Below the pieces are notes generated by a model that was given only the letters and a program-made list of their open reading frames with translations, ran no database searches and was not told the origin of the DNA. A DNA stretch of 64,000 bases from Lepidurus packardi (Eukaryota; Arthropoda; Branchiopoda; Notostraca; Triopsidae). The translations under genes and the position numbers were made by a program. Shown here one piece after another: positions 45,824 through 56,418 of the stretch (position 1 is its first letter; every line of letters starts with the position of its first letter). The DNA is taken from the NCBI GenBank assembly GCA_023053545.1, contig JAKZAN010000155.1, positions 1-64,000 on the forward strand, read 5' to 3'.

Positions 45824-47356
45824 TCAAGTTATAAAGGTGTGATGCTAGAAACCCTCCAGCTCCACATTCACGTGGCTGTTCTCTTCGACTTCTTCGCATA
45901 AAGACTCGTTCAGAATTTAGGACTCCTTTCCCATTCGTAACTCAACTTTAGGATAGTCAAATGCCTAACGACTTCTGTTCAGGTACTCGGTGCTTTCGCC
46001 TTTCAGGAAAGGATGCTGCAGGATCTCATGGTAGCTATTCTTACTTCCGATGCGTTTTTGGGGGTTCTTTTCAAGCAGTCTTAACATCAGGTCTACGCAA
46101 GGTGCTGAGCATCCGGTATACGTTGTACTATCTAGCTGCAGTTATTTGATGTTTTTCCGGTACTGCTACTCATTCGGTACTGCGAATGGCCATGTCCCCA
46201 TCATCAAAGAATACATCACAATGCCCAAGGCCCACCAATCACTGGCACAAACATTGATGAAAGAAGACTGAAGCTTCTAGGGGCTGCTGTACTAGAGCTT
46301 GATGGGACGTTCAAGTGGGCTATCAATTTCAACAGCCTTGTCAAAATTGGTGAGTTTCACATGTCCTTACTTATCAATCTTGATGTTCTGGATAGTAAGG
46401 TTATTGTAGACGTAACCCATATCATGCAGATGCCCAAGAGCCACCACGATCTCACCGATATAGAATTGTATGTGCTTTTCAGTGATCTTGACCTTTCTCT
46501 GTATGGCTGCGAGAGTACAGTCCGACACATACTCGTCAATCATGTATACCCTGTAATTGGTCTGGACCAAGTAGAACGTCTTGGCTAGATATTTGCTATC
46601 GATTTTTTCTGCAAAATGTCTGTACATCTTCAGAGCATGCAGTGTTTTCTTGTCCTGTTCAAGATACTTCTTGGTGTAGGATTTGAATACGTGCTTATTC
46701 CGCCAGGATTTCTCGAAAGACACATAGCTCTTGTAGCTTTTATCGTCCGAATCCAGCTTTCGGATCAGCACGAAGTTATCCAACACACGCAATGCAGATT
46801 TCTCTACCTTCTGGTTCTCGATCAACTTGATCAGATCGTAAAGGGTGCAGCTCATCTTGTCGGGATTTTTTGCCAGTGCTTCTTGCAAAGTGAGATCACT
46901 GAATTAGTATGAAGTCACATCTGTGATCTCCTGCTTGTTTAGACCTTACTTCTTCATTTTGAGACTCTACATCTTATCAGCTAGCACTGTCTTACTATGG
47001 TAGTTCAGTGGCAACGAGGGGATATGCTTGCTGATGATGTCCACAATTTTCTGTCGATGTTCGAAAGACTCAATCAGTAAGTCTTATTATTTGTGATTTT
47101 AGGGTTTCAGGAGGCATTCGGCGGATAGGCTGGCGATCTCTATGGACTTGAGCTGGCGGTAGAAGAGTTTTCGACGGAGGCTGCCTTATTTGATGATATA
47201 TATGGCGACGTTGGAGAGAAAGATGAGTCTTTGTCTCCTGGGTTCCTGGTACTTGGAAACTTATACGACTTAGGAAAGGAAGAGTGTCTCTGCTGGATTC
47301 TTTGCGTAGTACTGGAAAGCATTGAGTTTATCGGGTTCCGTGATAGGAGATAGCAT
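45824..47356 (-). CDS. AGC-like pseudokinase with N-terminal PH/TH1-like region
   Basis: A 510-aa intronless protein. The kinase fold starts near residue 190 (VLDNFVLIRKL). A candidate ATP lysine lies in NKHVFKSYTKKYL, but no Gly-rich loop is seen. The catalytic loop reads YVYNNLTIQN: the HRD Asp is Asn while the later Asn remains. The DFG motif is NFD (KLTNFDKAVE). APE is replaced by SSPQKL. The F-helix DWWALGIVMYSLMMGTWPF is intact and AGC/PKA-like, as is KNPQKRIG. Loss of both catalytic Asp residues predicts no phosphotransfer. The N-terminal region (RRQRLIFLSNVAIYIIKQGS) resembles PH/TH1-like lipid-binding domains. It is likely a scaffold or allosteric partner of an active kinase. Confidence 0.85.
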
Positions 47357-47601
47357 ACTGTGCTGCAACAGTGGATGATAAAAAATCTAGAGGAGGAGGG
47401 AGATAAGGATTATACAATGGGCTATTTACAGACCATAGGAAAGGCGATACACCCCCCCTTTGTTATTAAAGGTCGACCTTGTCAGTAATAAATTATAATT
47501 ATTGAACAACTATAGCCGATTGAGAAAGCAAACAAATAAATACGCCCAGATATCCATAAACTATACATAAGCATATATTCCCTTGGACACACCGCGAACA
47601 A

Positions 47602-50141
47602 ATGTTGAGCCTCCTAGACGATCTTGTCAAGTACTCCGATAACTCCTCTGCACTACACTACGGATAACCCCCTGCCCGACAATATGTAAGCTCCATTACT
47701 CTAATACCCCCATTAATATTGCTTCTGTTTTTTCATGTAGGAACGCACATACTCAGTAGATAAACTCAAAACCCTCCAAAAAGAGGTGGATCCCTCCCAA
47801 AATGTATTGGAAAGACCTTGTCCAATGACTCCTGTGAAGCCGGCCTATCCACATCGTTCTCTGTTTAGTAGCGATACCCTGCCGACTCCGCCACGCCAAA
47901 AATCAAAGAGTCTTTCCAAAGCAGACCTGAGAAAGATAGTGTAGAAGCCAGATTTACTGAAGGATGTGGCGATAGCGTTAAGCAAATTCTGTTATGCAGT
48001 GAACCGAAAGATACGGACGAGCAGGTTCTTCTTCTTCGTGAAGCTGTAAAACATGAAGAAGAAGAATCTACGGTTACAGGACATTCTGGAGGAAGAGGCG
48101 ACTGGGGCTAGCAAAGAAGAAGAGTGCGGAAAAAACGCAACTGCACATAATAAGGAAGAGTCAGTAATTAATTAGAATGTCCCAGTTATCAGTAAAAATG
48201 AGAATGAGGGAAATAGTTATGAAGAAGGTGGTGCCCAACATACCTTGCCTAAAGACTCCAGCATCTAAATCAGGAGGGGATGCTAGAGATTGCAAGACAG
48301 TCTCGATATTTTGTATCTGCGGTACTGCGCCCAGACTGCGAAGAGGCAGGCTCTCAAATTCATCAAATTGAGCGCCCATCACAACCACAAATCCCGTGTT
48401 TTCGCAGTAAGTGTCTACGAAGTTCTTAAAAAGAAAACCCTGGATAGCCTAAAAGAGGCCCTGCAGATTATCAAACAATAGGACTCAGATAAACTCAGAT
48501 GCGAGATCCTGGTGGATACTGTGAGCATGTTCCATCGCAGACTTCTCAGCAAAGGTAATCAAATAATATTCAACTCCCATTATTGTGCATACGACTGTTA
48601 TAGTATTTGATGAGGGATTCAACAACATCAGAGAGAAGGCGGATCTGTTCTACCGCATCAACACTCAAGAGTACCAGGAGGATGACATGGAAGACTCCAT
48701 TAATTTTGATGGACTTTTAAAGCATGCCGATGACCTTTCTCGCAGCAAAATCTAGCCCTCCTTTGAACAATGCAAGAGGGTATAGCAGAACTAACCATAT
48801 CTGAGAATTCCCCGAGAAGAATCAACACAGAAACAGACATCAAAACAGATAAAAAAGGATAACTGTATCGACGACTTCACGGAAACAACATCAATCGATG
48901 AAGGTCCCAGAGCCACTATAAAAGATAGCATGAGCATGACTCTCTGCAAGAGGGATTCCACCATAGAAAGAAGGATGAGACCAGCACAGCCCTTTACATT
49001 GGAATATCCAGCAGGCAAGCAGGCAAGAGTCGATAAAATTGAGCAATCACCCATGCAATCACTGTTCCGAAGCAGCGAAAACTACCCTAGGAGCCTGTAC
49101 AAACAACACGAAGACAAACTCTTCACTCCGATCAACGACATAAGTAATAGTATCCAATTTTACCAACATCTTTATTTCTGCAATGTTATAGGTGATACTG
49201 TGGGCATCTTCATCGAACATTCTTTGAGAGGTAGTAGAACTGAAGTCAGCTGCGAAAATCTGTTCCAAATGATGGAGTCCTGCAGCAGTACTGAGTTCGG
49301 GCAGAAGCTGAAGAGAAATGAATCCATCATCAACACTTTGAAATCCTCAGAAGTGAAATAGTATGACCCTCACAACTTCGCTGCCTTCAAGCAGTCTCTT
49401 CAAACGCAATAGTCCATCCCTGTCACTGGCCTCCGAAACAATAGGCGAAACAGCAATAATGCAGATTAGCATCCTCTTCCAAGACCCATTTCTCAAAAGT
49501 CTTCAAGCTTCGAGTATGGTTCTGGAGAAATACCCTACAAGAAGCACCTGAATCTTGAAATTAACCTCCCGTCTGCGAGCAGCTCATCCAGTCTCTTTGC
49601 CTCTCCAAGAGATGTGAACACTCCTTCTTATGCCACCACGAGCAATGGTAACCTTTTGGCAAATGTGTCCCATCAGCCCTTCTAAGCTTTTCGGAGTTCC
49701 GGCAAAAACGATATCCATCAATTTAGTAGTACCTTACCAGCTCCACAGTTCAACACGCGAATGAGTGACGGAAACATCAGAATAAGCCACAATCACCTGG
49801 TTATGACGCCATCTCAGGCTCAATTAGTTGTTTCTGACAGCCGTACGTCCTTGTCATCGAATGCCAATAAGGCTACCTTCTAAAAACGAGGTTTTAACAC
49901 TCCAGTCATGTAAAGAGTGGATCAGAAGAAATCATTGGCTTCCGATTTCTACTTGAACTACTTGAAGAACATCCGGAACTAGATGCACTCGTGCAGGCCA
50001 TCATCAATGCACAGCGACACAAACAGCAGCAGTAGCAGGCAGTCAACGCCCAAAAACTACTACACGAGCGAGTACTACAAAGAGAGCCTGAAAGAAATGG
50101 ACCGGAAGTTCTAGACGCCGAAAAAGACATAATACTTCTGA
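47602..50141 (+). CDS. Ser/Asn/Lys-rich protein of unknown function
   Basis: A 795-aa protein in four exons; introns 47686-47740 (55 nt), 48555-48603 (49 nt) and 49144-49191 (48 nt). The last has canonical ends but is a multiple of three without TGA, so retention would also be translatable. The first 200 residues contain KPDLLKDVAIALSKFCYAVN. A helical middle follows (LRYCAQTAKRQALKFIKLSA, LKKKTLDSLKEALQIIK). The second half is low-complexity Ser/Asn/Thr. No membrane helix or catalytic motif. I do not recognise it; a structural or regulatory scaffold is plausible. Confidence 0.78.
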
Positions 50142-50341
50142 AGACTGTGAGGATGATCTATGTGGATGTATATTTATTTACAGTATTAATCCTGACTATT
50201 CAATCTCATCCTCAATTTATATGGGTAGCCATGGGAATTAAAGTTAGAGGAAAATCGAAAGAAACATGCAGAACTATGCTAGCAATGTCCAAATCATTCT
50301 ACTATTCCATAAGTATTGTTATACAGGAACCACAACACTTA

Positions 50342-51623
50342 ATGAATAGGTAAATTCCAGTCCAGAACAAACTCTGTTTCCAGACCGATATCGACAGGTC
50401 CTGGAAGTACCATGAGAGGAATATCACCAACTACAAGACCATGGTCGACCAGGAAACCCCCAAACACTTCCATGTTCTCAGAAAACGATGCTAAGATCTC
50501 ATACACAAGGCCAAGGTCGATCGCGAAAACAAAATCCTAGTCAACAAAATCGGCGATATCATCGACCACGGCCACCACCACTCCATCAAGAAAATGTACA
50601 TCGATCCCGATAATTACCATCTGCACCCTTCTGCTGATCCCAACAACTTCAATACTACTAAAAGCACCACTGGCGCATCATGGAGGCCCAACTCTCTGAA
50701 TAGCCAGCTCAGAAAGAAGCAGGTCTTCAACATGATCCTCGAAAACTAGGGACTGTACAAGCGTCTAAGCAACCAGAACAGCGTCTATAACTTCAAGAAG
50801 ATGGACAAGCAACGGCAGGACGTTTAGAAGAATATAAGCCTCATCTCTCAATATCCATATAAGAACTACAAACCCAACAAAACTCGGGTCAATGTAAGCA
50901 CCTTATCTTATCATGTCTCCTTTTTCTACTCGTTTTATGGTTTAGCTCTGGATTACTAATGCTTCCATCAACCAAAGCACCAACTACGACACTAAAAATA
51001 GCCAGCGGTCCTACAAGTCCGTTGCCAGTTTTAGAACGACTAAAGGTTGTCGCGATACAGCCCTAGACAGTCGATAAGCTTCCCAAAGAACATCGACTGG
51101 AGATACACCCAAGGCACTCAAGAAGAAAGTGCTGTACCACCGTTGTCAGCAAATCTCTAATGGATACTACTACGTGGAAATTTATCTTGATGCTGTGCAT
51201 TAAAGTTTGCCTACCTCTCTTCCCATCGAAAAAACACTGGAGGACGAAGTCCAGTAGTAGACCAGAAGAACTCAAGCAGATAAGAAAGATACGACGATGA
51301 GTGGACTATCCGACATGAAGGAGTATTTCTGCGTGGCTATATAGAGTGTGTGCGATGAGGGTGATAAATACCAGCTGCGCATCCCTCAGGCTCAAGGTCT
51401 CGCATTACTCAACGATACTTACGAAGGGTAGATCAGCAGATTGGTGAACGGAATCGTGATAAATAGCGCAAACAGAGAGTGCTACTTATAGTCGGAGAAG
51501 AAGGGTGGGGCAAGTTCAGTGTCAAGGAAAGCTACGGAAAAAGGGAGCCTCTAATAAGCCGCTAACAAGGTCAAACTAGAGGACAAAGAAAACCTCGTGA
51601 CAAATAACCAGCCCATCACATGA
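50342..51623 (+). CDS. CFAP97/hemingway-like protein, copy 3
   Basis: A 409-aa protein in two exons (intron 50894-50945, 52 nt). After MNRQIPVQNKLCFQTDIDRS, the region HFHVLRKRCQDLIHKAKVDR is followed by ENKILVNKIGDIIDH, then a second block LRKKQVFNMILENQGLYKRL. This is the two-block CFAP97 pattern seen in copies 1 and 2. The C-terminal half has a globular segment (LYHRCQQISNGYYYVEIYLD, AIQSVCDEGDKYQLRIPQAQ) absent from the others. TAA at codon 4 is Gln, so the start is easily missed. Likely axonemal. Confidence 0.72.
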
Positions 51624-51798
51624 TTGATTCCTGTTAGGCAGATAGCCAAACCGCACTCATCGATTTTTATATAGTGATAGAATAACTATTTTATTTAGGA
51701 TCACTTTTAGAATTAATAAATGCTATTTCGGGGTCTATGCGACTCATCCGATATAGTTGTTAGTACTGTTTTTTAAAACATTCGAAATAATATACGGG

Positions 51799-52806
51799 AT
51801 GATGTCCAGCGCCAGCAGCCTCACCAACTAGTCATTCTCCATCATCTATGACAATAATGATCTCAAACTCAACCTCAGCACTCCTTCTGAGGCCACCGTC
51901 CAACAGTCTCAGCTCTTCGCCAACCACGGCCAGCTACTCAACTTCGAAGAATTTGACAACCACAATATTAACGAACATCCTAATAACCATCTCGAGCGAG
52001 AACAGAAACAAAGCAACAACAACATTCCAGTCCAGATTGTTCTACCTCAGCGTACTTCGCGAAGGGAAACACAGCAGCTCTTCATCAAGGTGGAAGACAA
52101 CAACTATGACTGCAAACTCATCGATGCGCCAGGGGTTCGTCATAAGAGGCACTTTCAGCAGGGAGAAACCCATCCTGAAAATACTGATAGGTCTGACCTG
52201 CAGACCCAACAAGATTAGGATCCTAAGACATTGGCTTATTTACAGACTCTTGTAGCAGAGTATAGGCAAAAGATCGATGAGTTGCAGAACAAAAATCAAG
52301 TATTACAGGAAAACCTTCACGAACTAGAAAACTCAAATCGTACGCTATCATCACAGCTTAAGAGCGTCACTGATACACACTTTTCCAAAATGGATACCAT
52401 GAAGAATCTCTTGAGAAAGAAGGATGAAGCAGTCGAAACCCTGTCCCGAAAGCTGACCGAAGCCTTAGTACCCAGTCTTGAACAGACTAAAATAAATAAG
52501 GAACTGACGAAGCGCGTAGAGAAACTAGGCGCCATGAATAAGGGTTTGTAGAAAGACCTGAAGGAGGCCATGGTAAAAGTAGTACAGCTGTAGAAGTAGG
52601 CCCAGGCACGCGCGACCCACGAACTGCAGGAGAACAGAATGCGTTTCAGGGACTCCATGTCACACAACAATAAGTAAAACATGGAGGAACCAAACGTACT
52701 GAACAGAAAATCTCTGGAAGGAATGAAGTAGAAGCGTAGCAGTCGAGTAGCTCTGTAGAAGAAGACGAAGAGCATCACGTCGATCACCCGTTTGAAGTTC
52801 AATTGA
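51799..52806 (+). CDS. Coiled-coil protein
   Basis: A 335-aa intronless protein. Residues 1-145 are polar (Ser, Asn, Gln, His). About 150-270 form a long coiled coil with Leu/Glu/Lys heptads (VAEYRQKIDELQNKNQVLQE, LRKKDEAVETLSRKLTEALV). The end is basic (LQKKTKSITSITRLKF). Most Gln in the coil are TAG. No enzyme motif. It suits a cortical or basal-body structural role; not otherwise recognised. Confidence 0.82.
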
Positions 52807-53091
52807 GCTTCGTGATTTTTTGTGAAGTCCATGCATGGTTTTTATATAATGATCTCTTTTGAGGTGCTCAGATTAGTATCCATCAGTAAAGACTCACTGC
52901 ATGGGAGGAGGGTGTAAAATATTGAGAGAATACACCAGTATCATCCCTATAATAATTAAATTTCAAAAAATACGGATAGCGATCTACCTCATAACCCTAG
53001 GCAACACCCAATATAGGCCTCGACCGATAATCATAATCATAATAACAAACATCACTAAACCTCTCCCAGACTCCACAGACGACACCCTCCT

Positions 53092-54047
53092 ATGCTTCAG
53101 AATAAAAACTAGAGACAACACAAGATATCCCTCAACAGGGCCAACTCCGAAAAACCCAGTATCCTGGTGGTGGAGCCTGTGAGGAATGCTCAGGTGGCAG
53201 AACAACAGGCGCAAAACACTAAAGTGAGACAACTCGACGACTAGAAAAAGGTAATTTAAATTAAATGCATATAGTCTACGCCTACGACAAATAGCACAGT
53301 TATGTATGAAGAAAGATGCTTTTGAAACTGTGGTTCTGGCAGTTGCTGCCACCCTTGAGAATAAGTATTAGATCTATAAAGAGTATCGCCAGCCCTATAC
53401 TATATTTATTTCGGTCCTCCTACTTCTCATAGTTATGTACGAATTCTTAAAATGTGTTTAGTAGGCAGTTTCTATCATTTTGTCCTAAGATCTTATATCC
53501 GCCTAAAATATTCTAGAGACTCAAAATCAACCGATAAGTCGTCGAGAAACTTCGCAGCGAAAGCCACCAACTAGACATCGAGATCATGAAGAACCATGCG
53601 AGGCTCACCAAATACCTGGGCAAACTCAAAGAGATGAAGGACAACACCGGCAATCTTGAGTATTTCTTACAGTACAACCAGGCCATGCAGCAGTTCGCAC
53701 ACCAGATGATCCTCCATCAGAGTGCGCAGGAAGGATCGAACCCTACGCAGCCCAACACTGGCGAGCCGGATCCCGATAGAATGACCTATGAGTAGCTATT
53801 GGAGCTGGGGTAGAAACTGGGTAAGGTCAGCAAGGGTTTGACAGTAGAGGAGATGGAGAGTCTGAAAAGGGTTGGGTTCAGGAAAGATAAAGCGAAGTGC
53901 GAAGAGTGTGCTGTGTGCCAATAAGCATTCAGGAGTGCAGAAAAGGTGGTGGAACTGGGTTGTCAACACATCTACCATGAGGACTGCATCGTGGGGTGGT
54001 TTAAGAGCGAGAAGGCGTGTCCAGTGTGTAAGAAGTGCGTGGTCTGA
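53092..54047 (+). CDS. Membrane-anchored RING-H2 E3 ubiquitin ligase
   Basis: A 282-aa protein in three exons (introns 53251-53299, 49 nt; 53461-53518, 58 nt). A basic polar N terminus is followed by one hydrophobic segment (YTIFISVLLLLIVMYEFL, about residues 85-102), then a coiled coil. The motif MTYEQLLELGQKLGKVSKGL is typical just ahead of BIG-BROTHER-type ligases. A C-terminal RING-H2 follows: CAVC, GCQHIYHEDC, ACPVC, with all eight zinc ligands present. It would transfer ubiquitin from an E2 to membrane or cytosolic targets. The RING exon is secure; the two upstream splice choices are less so. Confidence 0.78.
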
Positions 54048-54552
54048 TCAGAGTATGTGTATATGTCTTCGAATCCAGAATGAGTGTTGATAACAAGATA
54101 TTGGAGATGGATGGAGAGGATAGTATCGTATGCCATTAGAAAAGATAAGCAGATAGATTACGAGTGAATGGATAGGTCTATATTATTTAGCTATTGGTTT
54201 TGAGTTAAATCTAACACGCATAATAAACAATAAAAGTTAAATAAAAGTCGTTAAAATAAGGTACCCATACTCACACACAAATATCGAGGGAGCCAACTAA
54301 TAAAATATAACACTAAAAACCAAGTACAAACACAGTATAATACTAGCACACCCCAGATATTTATTCCTCAGATCCCTTTTCTTTCTTCTCTTAATCTCCT
54401 CTTTGCCATCTAACCCAAAATACCACACTTTCTTATCCACGAATACTCCCGCCTTTCCTGCTCCTTCAAGATTTCCTTCTGCCTCTCCCAATAGTCCTTA
54501 CTAATCAAACATCCACCTCAATATCCCATAAAACTATATTTGTACAATCAAA
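54048..54552. other. Intergenic region with pyrimidine-rich stretch
   Basis: 505 bases. The pyrimidine-rich run at about 54370-54490 leaves an open, Lys/Glu/Arg-rich frame on the minus strand (54368-54540) that has no clean start. See findings. Otherwise nothing is recognised. Confidence 0.5.
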
Positions 54553-56254
54553 ATGAATAACAAAATCAGGCCCCGAAGCAATCACTAACAAGAACGTCAA
54601 TTTCTAACTCTCCGAGTTGCCAACATCAACACACCCTCTAACGCCAATACTACTGCTCAGCTACAGACCAATCGCTTCCCCAAATAGAACTACGTCTCCC
54701 CGACTAACCATGCTCATCCTCTCACCTCATCAACCCAGCAAGTCTTCACTCCCTTCACTGCACGCAATAAAAATAACCAATAATCCTCGGTGAACAGTAA
54801 TGTCAAGAAACAAAACAACCTGCACACTCTGAGAAGTTCAGGCACTCTCAATAACCAAAGTGGTAGTGCAGTCAAGACCTCAGTCAACAAGACTACGCTA
54901 GCGAGTCTACGAACTATCAACAGCCCGATCCGTCCCAAAGAAGTCTAGAAGATCAGCTTGGACCCCAGCCAATACGAATCCATCTACATTCCAGTACCTT
55001 TTTCGTTATCTTTCCCCATATCCTTTCACTTGTCTCTACTTTCCTCTATCTTCTTTATCGATTCCTTTTTCTTTCCAATTTTATTAAACATTCAATAATT
55101 TGACAAAGCTTGCTGAAGTAGAACGAGGCATCAAGATCTAACTTTTCCTGAAGGATGCGTTTCCTCTGAACCTGAAGAAGTCTCAGCATCACCCTACACA
55201 GATCATAACACTAAATGCAGACACTGTATAGGTTGATAGGAATAGTGTCAAACACGGGTTTCCCATGCCTTCTCTACCCAATTCAGTAAAATATCTACGT
55301 GTAATTTTCGCGGAATTTTTTGATACTACGATCGGACTCATAATCCAGTCTTCTGGCGGTGCTAAATCCAAAATCCGCGAAGGCTCTATCTTGACAGAGT
55401 ATAATGACAGTAAAGAGTCCAATAACGGCACTCAGACAGTTGTGGAGATCGACCCTTATAAGATGATCGAGGAAGCTGAGGCTCTTCGCAGGAAGAAGCT
55501 GGAAGGGTTCAATAATCTTCTTAAAGGATCCAAGTCTGCCTCTATTCTGAGAGACATCATTATCGGCACTCCTAAGAAGAACATCAACGGTAATGAGGAG
55601 AAGAAATGCGTGGTGCTTTCAGGAGGGAGTAAACGTATGATCGACTTCGAAGAAGTCACCACGACTCCATTTGGATAAGGTTTTCTTAGCAATCAGCTAC
55701 CCGATTTGACTGCAAACAATATCACTCTACCGAAAAACACTATACCGAACCATAGTCAGAAAACTAACAAGAATAGCCACACAAAGCTACAGCTGGATTC
55801 AGTAGAAGAAGCTCCCAAAACTCACGCAGGACCAGCTACAGGAAGATTCCCAGATCCCAAAGTCATGAATCCTATGTCTCTTATTACCCCCAAGAACAAA
55901 AACATGAACAATACCTTTTCGGACATCAGTTTCCACAATGGATCCCTGGGCAGTATCGATGATGAGTATTCTGTGAAGAAAAATCCTATCAACCACAAGA
56001 ACCCCGCAACTAAACTCTTCAAAAAGAAGTCTACCAAAGAACAAGAAGACCAGAAAAGCAGTGCTGTTCCTCTCGGCACTGCTAAATATGGAGGAAATGT
56101 ATTTTTGAACAAGGCACAACAGTTGGTCAAATCTCCTCGGGTGACAGTGAACGAGTACGCTCTGAATAAACCTAAAGTCATAGCAAAACCACAACGCAAC
56201 ACCCACAAAGTCAGCTCAGGGCTCCTAAAATAATCTCCTATTTCACAACTATGA
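54553..56254 (+). CDS. Asn/Lys/Ser-rich protein, unknown function
   Basis: A 528-aa protein in two exons with a 115-nt intron (54994-55108) that is strongly T-rich. Residues 1-147 are low-complexity Asn/Thr/Ser. An ordered part follows (KYLRVIFAEFFDTTIGLIIQ, IDPYKMIEEAEALRRKKLEG), then a long basic tail. No enzyme motif, signal peptide or membrane helix. Gln codons are mostly TAG/TAA. I do not recognise a family. Confidence 0.75.
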
Positions 56255-56418
56255 TCTCTCCACTTCACATAGTTTTCATCCACTTACTTGACCTTTTACT
56301 CCAATTTTGAATTACTTTTCTGGGACTCATTTTTATTCTCTTGAAGGCTTGGATAATAGAAGTACTTAATATGCTGGCAGGCAGAATGTTTTTTAATACA
56401 GAAATATAGAAAGAGCCA

